This document shows, piece by piece, positions 30,511 through 31,055 of a stretch of DNA of 31,055 nucleotides. The translations under genes were made by a program, and so were the position numbers. The notes beneath the pieces were generated by a model. The model saw nothing but the letters and a program-made list of their open reading frames with translations, had not been told where the DNA came from and made no database searches. The stretch's first letter is position 1. Each line of letters opens with the position of its first letter. This DNA comes from DASTDY01 sp035478375 (GTDB lineage Bacteria > Patescibacteriota > Saccharimonadia > Saccharimonadales > EFPC-124): NCBI GenBank assembly GCA_035478375.1, contig DATIJQ010000014.1, forward strand, positions 1 through 31,055, written 5' to 3'.

Positions 30511-31055
30511 ATGAAGCGCACAAAGCTTTTTGTAGACGCTGGGCCAATGCTCGAAACTCGCTTAAGCGGAATAGGCCATTTAACGCTACGCATGATCCAG
30601 GCATTAGCTAAGCACGACGATTACGACATTCGCTTATTGGCGCCAGCCGCCAAAGCACATTTGCTAAATCAGTGGCAGTTAACCAATGTGCGCGTGGTTC
30701 ACGTGCCATTTTTGGCGCGTATTTGGAACAATTGGCCGCGGGTGCGATGCATGCCGCCGATTGATCTATTGTTTGGCCGCGGCCTTTATTTATTCCCTAA
30801 TTTTAAGCGGTGGCCACTGGCATTTTCGCCATCAATTACTTACGTACACGACATTTCGTTCGAAATTTTTCCCCAATTTACCGAACCTCGCAACTTACGC
30901 ATGCTGACTGGCAATGCGGGGCGCTGGGCGCGGGCGAGCACGCTGGTTGTTACCGATTCCCAAACCTCACGGCAAGAAATCTTGGACCATTACAAACTCC
31001 CAGCCGACAAAGTTAAGGCCATTTATTGCGGCGTTGACGAATCATTTAAACCGGC
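30511..31055 (+). CDS. GT4-family glycosyltransferase (partial, 3' end beyond window)
   Basis: First 181 codons of a glycosyltransferase starting at ATG 30511, one base after the wzt stop. The visible N-terminal Rossmann domain has KLFVDAGPMLETRLSGIGHL, the mid-domain THDISF-like phrase YVHDISFEIFPQFTEPRN, and VTDSQTSRQEILDHYKLPADKVKAIYCGVDESF, the classical end of the acceptor-side domain in mannosyl/rhamnosyl transferases. The donor-binding domain is outside the window. It probably builds the glycan that Wzm/Wzt export. It is co-transcribed with wzm-wzt by spacing. Confidence 0.88.
   Translation, partial: MKRTKLFVDAGPMLETRLSGIGHLTLRMIQALAKHDDYDIRLLAPAAKAHLLNQWQLTNVRVVHVPFLARIWNNWPRVRCMPPIDLLFGRGLYLFPNFKRWPLAFSPSITYVHDISFEIFPQFTEPRNLRMLTGNAGRWARASTLVVTDSQTSRQEILDHYKLPADKVKAIYCGVDESFKP

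Noticed and set aside
1..31055. UGA recoded as glycine (code 25)
   Set aside because: TGA ends recognised genes such as the SGNH hydrolase and the pilin-like genes, and conserved proteins have no internal TGA.
1..31055. CRISPR array, insertion sequence or transposase
   Set aside because: No regularly spaced repeats, no transposase-like reading frame and no terminal repeats were seen.

Overview
The window reads as part of a small-genome Candidatus Saccharibacteria (TM7; Patescibacteria/CPR) chromosome around the replication origin. This assignment is inferred. It rests on the chromosomal set dnaA-dnaN-recF diverging from rpmH-(insert)-rnpA-yidC-jag, a Gram-positive-style type IV secretion (T4SS) locus a few kb away, tight overlapping gene ends, and a cell-wall hydrolase that looks actinobacterial. 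Conserved genes end at TGA and carry no in-frame TGA, so the UGA=Gly code of Gracilibacteria/SR1 does not apply.

Region 1 (1-15221) is the T4SS-like locus. A leftward operon (1-1574) encodes four consecutive VirB2/TrbC-like pilin-type subunits. A divergent gene encodes a 330-aa orphan anchored protein. Rightward genes then encode a VirB6/TrbL-like channel protein, its partner with a long soluble tail, PrgI, a TraC-N-like protein, the VirB4 ATPase, an 865-aa Ala/Gly-rich membrane protein, a two-domain peptidoglycan hydrolase (VirB1/PrgK role) and a PEGA-like anchored protein. No VirD4 coupling protein, VirB11 or relaxase is present in the window. Between the VirB6 block and PrgI sits a GC-rich Pro/Gln-rich membrane protein gene with its own perfect consensus promoter and its own hairpin terminator.

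Region 2 (15222-23591) is the replication-origin core. A leftward lipoprotein gene is followed by leftward recF, dnaN and dnaA. A probable oriC with DnaA boxes lies between dnaA and rpmH, and a second box cluster with an AT-rich stretch lies between dnaA and dnaN. Rightward genes are rpmH, an SGNH/GDSL hydrolase (an insertion into the usual rpmH-rnpA pair), rnpA, yidC and jag.

Region 3 (23592-24760) holds a second GC-rich cassette with a perfect consensus promoter. It encodes a Nudix protein whose altered Nudix box resembles GDP-mannose mannosyl hydrolase. It is followed by a compact cloverleaf-shaped RNA-like element, a terminator, and a gene-free stretch.

Region 4 (24761-31055) is a surface-polysaccharide locus: glycosyltransferase, GDP-mannose 4,6-dehydratase (gmd), ADP-ribose-type Nudix hydrolase, an Rmd-like reductase, the Wzm/Wzt ABC exporter with a C-terminal glycan-binding domain, and a second glycosyltransferase cut by the window edge. 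Together these predict synthesis of GDP-D-rhamnose and ABC-dependent export of a D-rhamnose-containing glycan. The gene set resembles the common-polysaccharide (A-band) locus of Pseudomonas aeruginosa.

Several host-type genes appear to be led by a TATAAT-like -10 box 5-12 nt before the start codon and no Shine-Dalgarno, suggesting leaderless or near-leaderless transcripts. The two GC-rich cassettes instead have full promoters and leaders with Shine-Dalgarno sequences.
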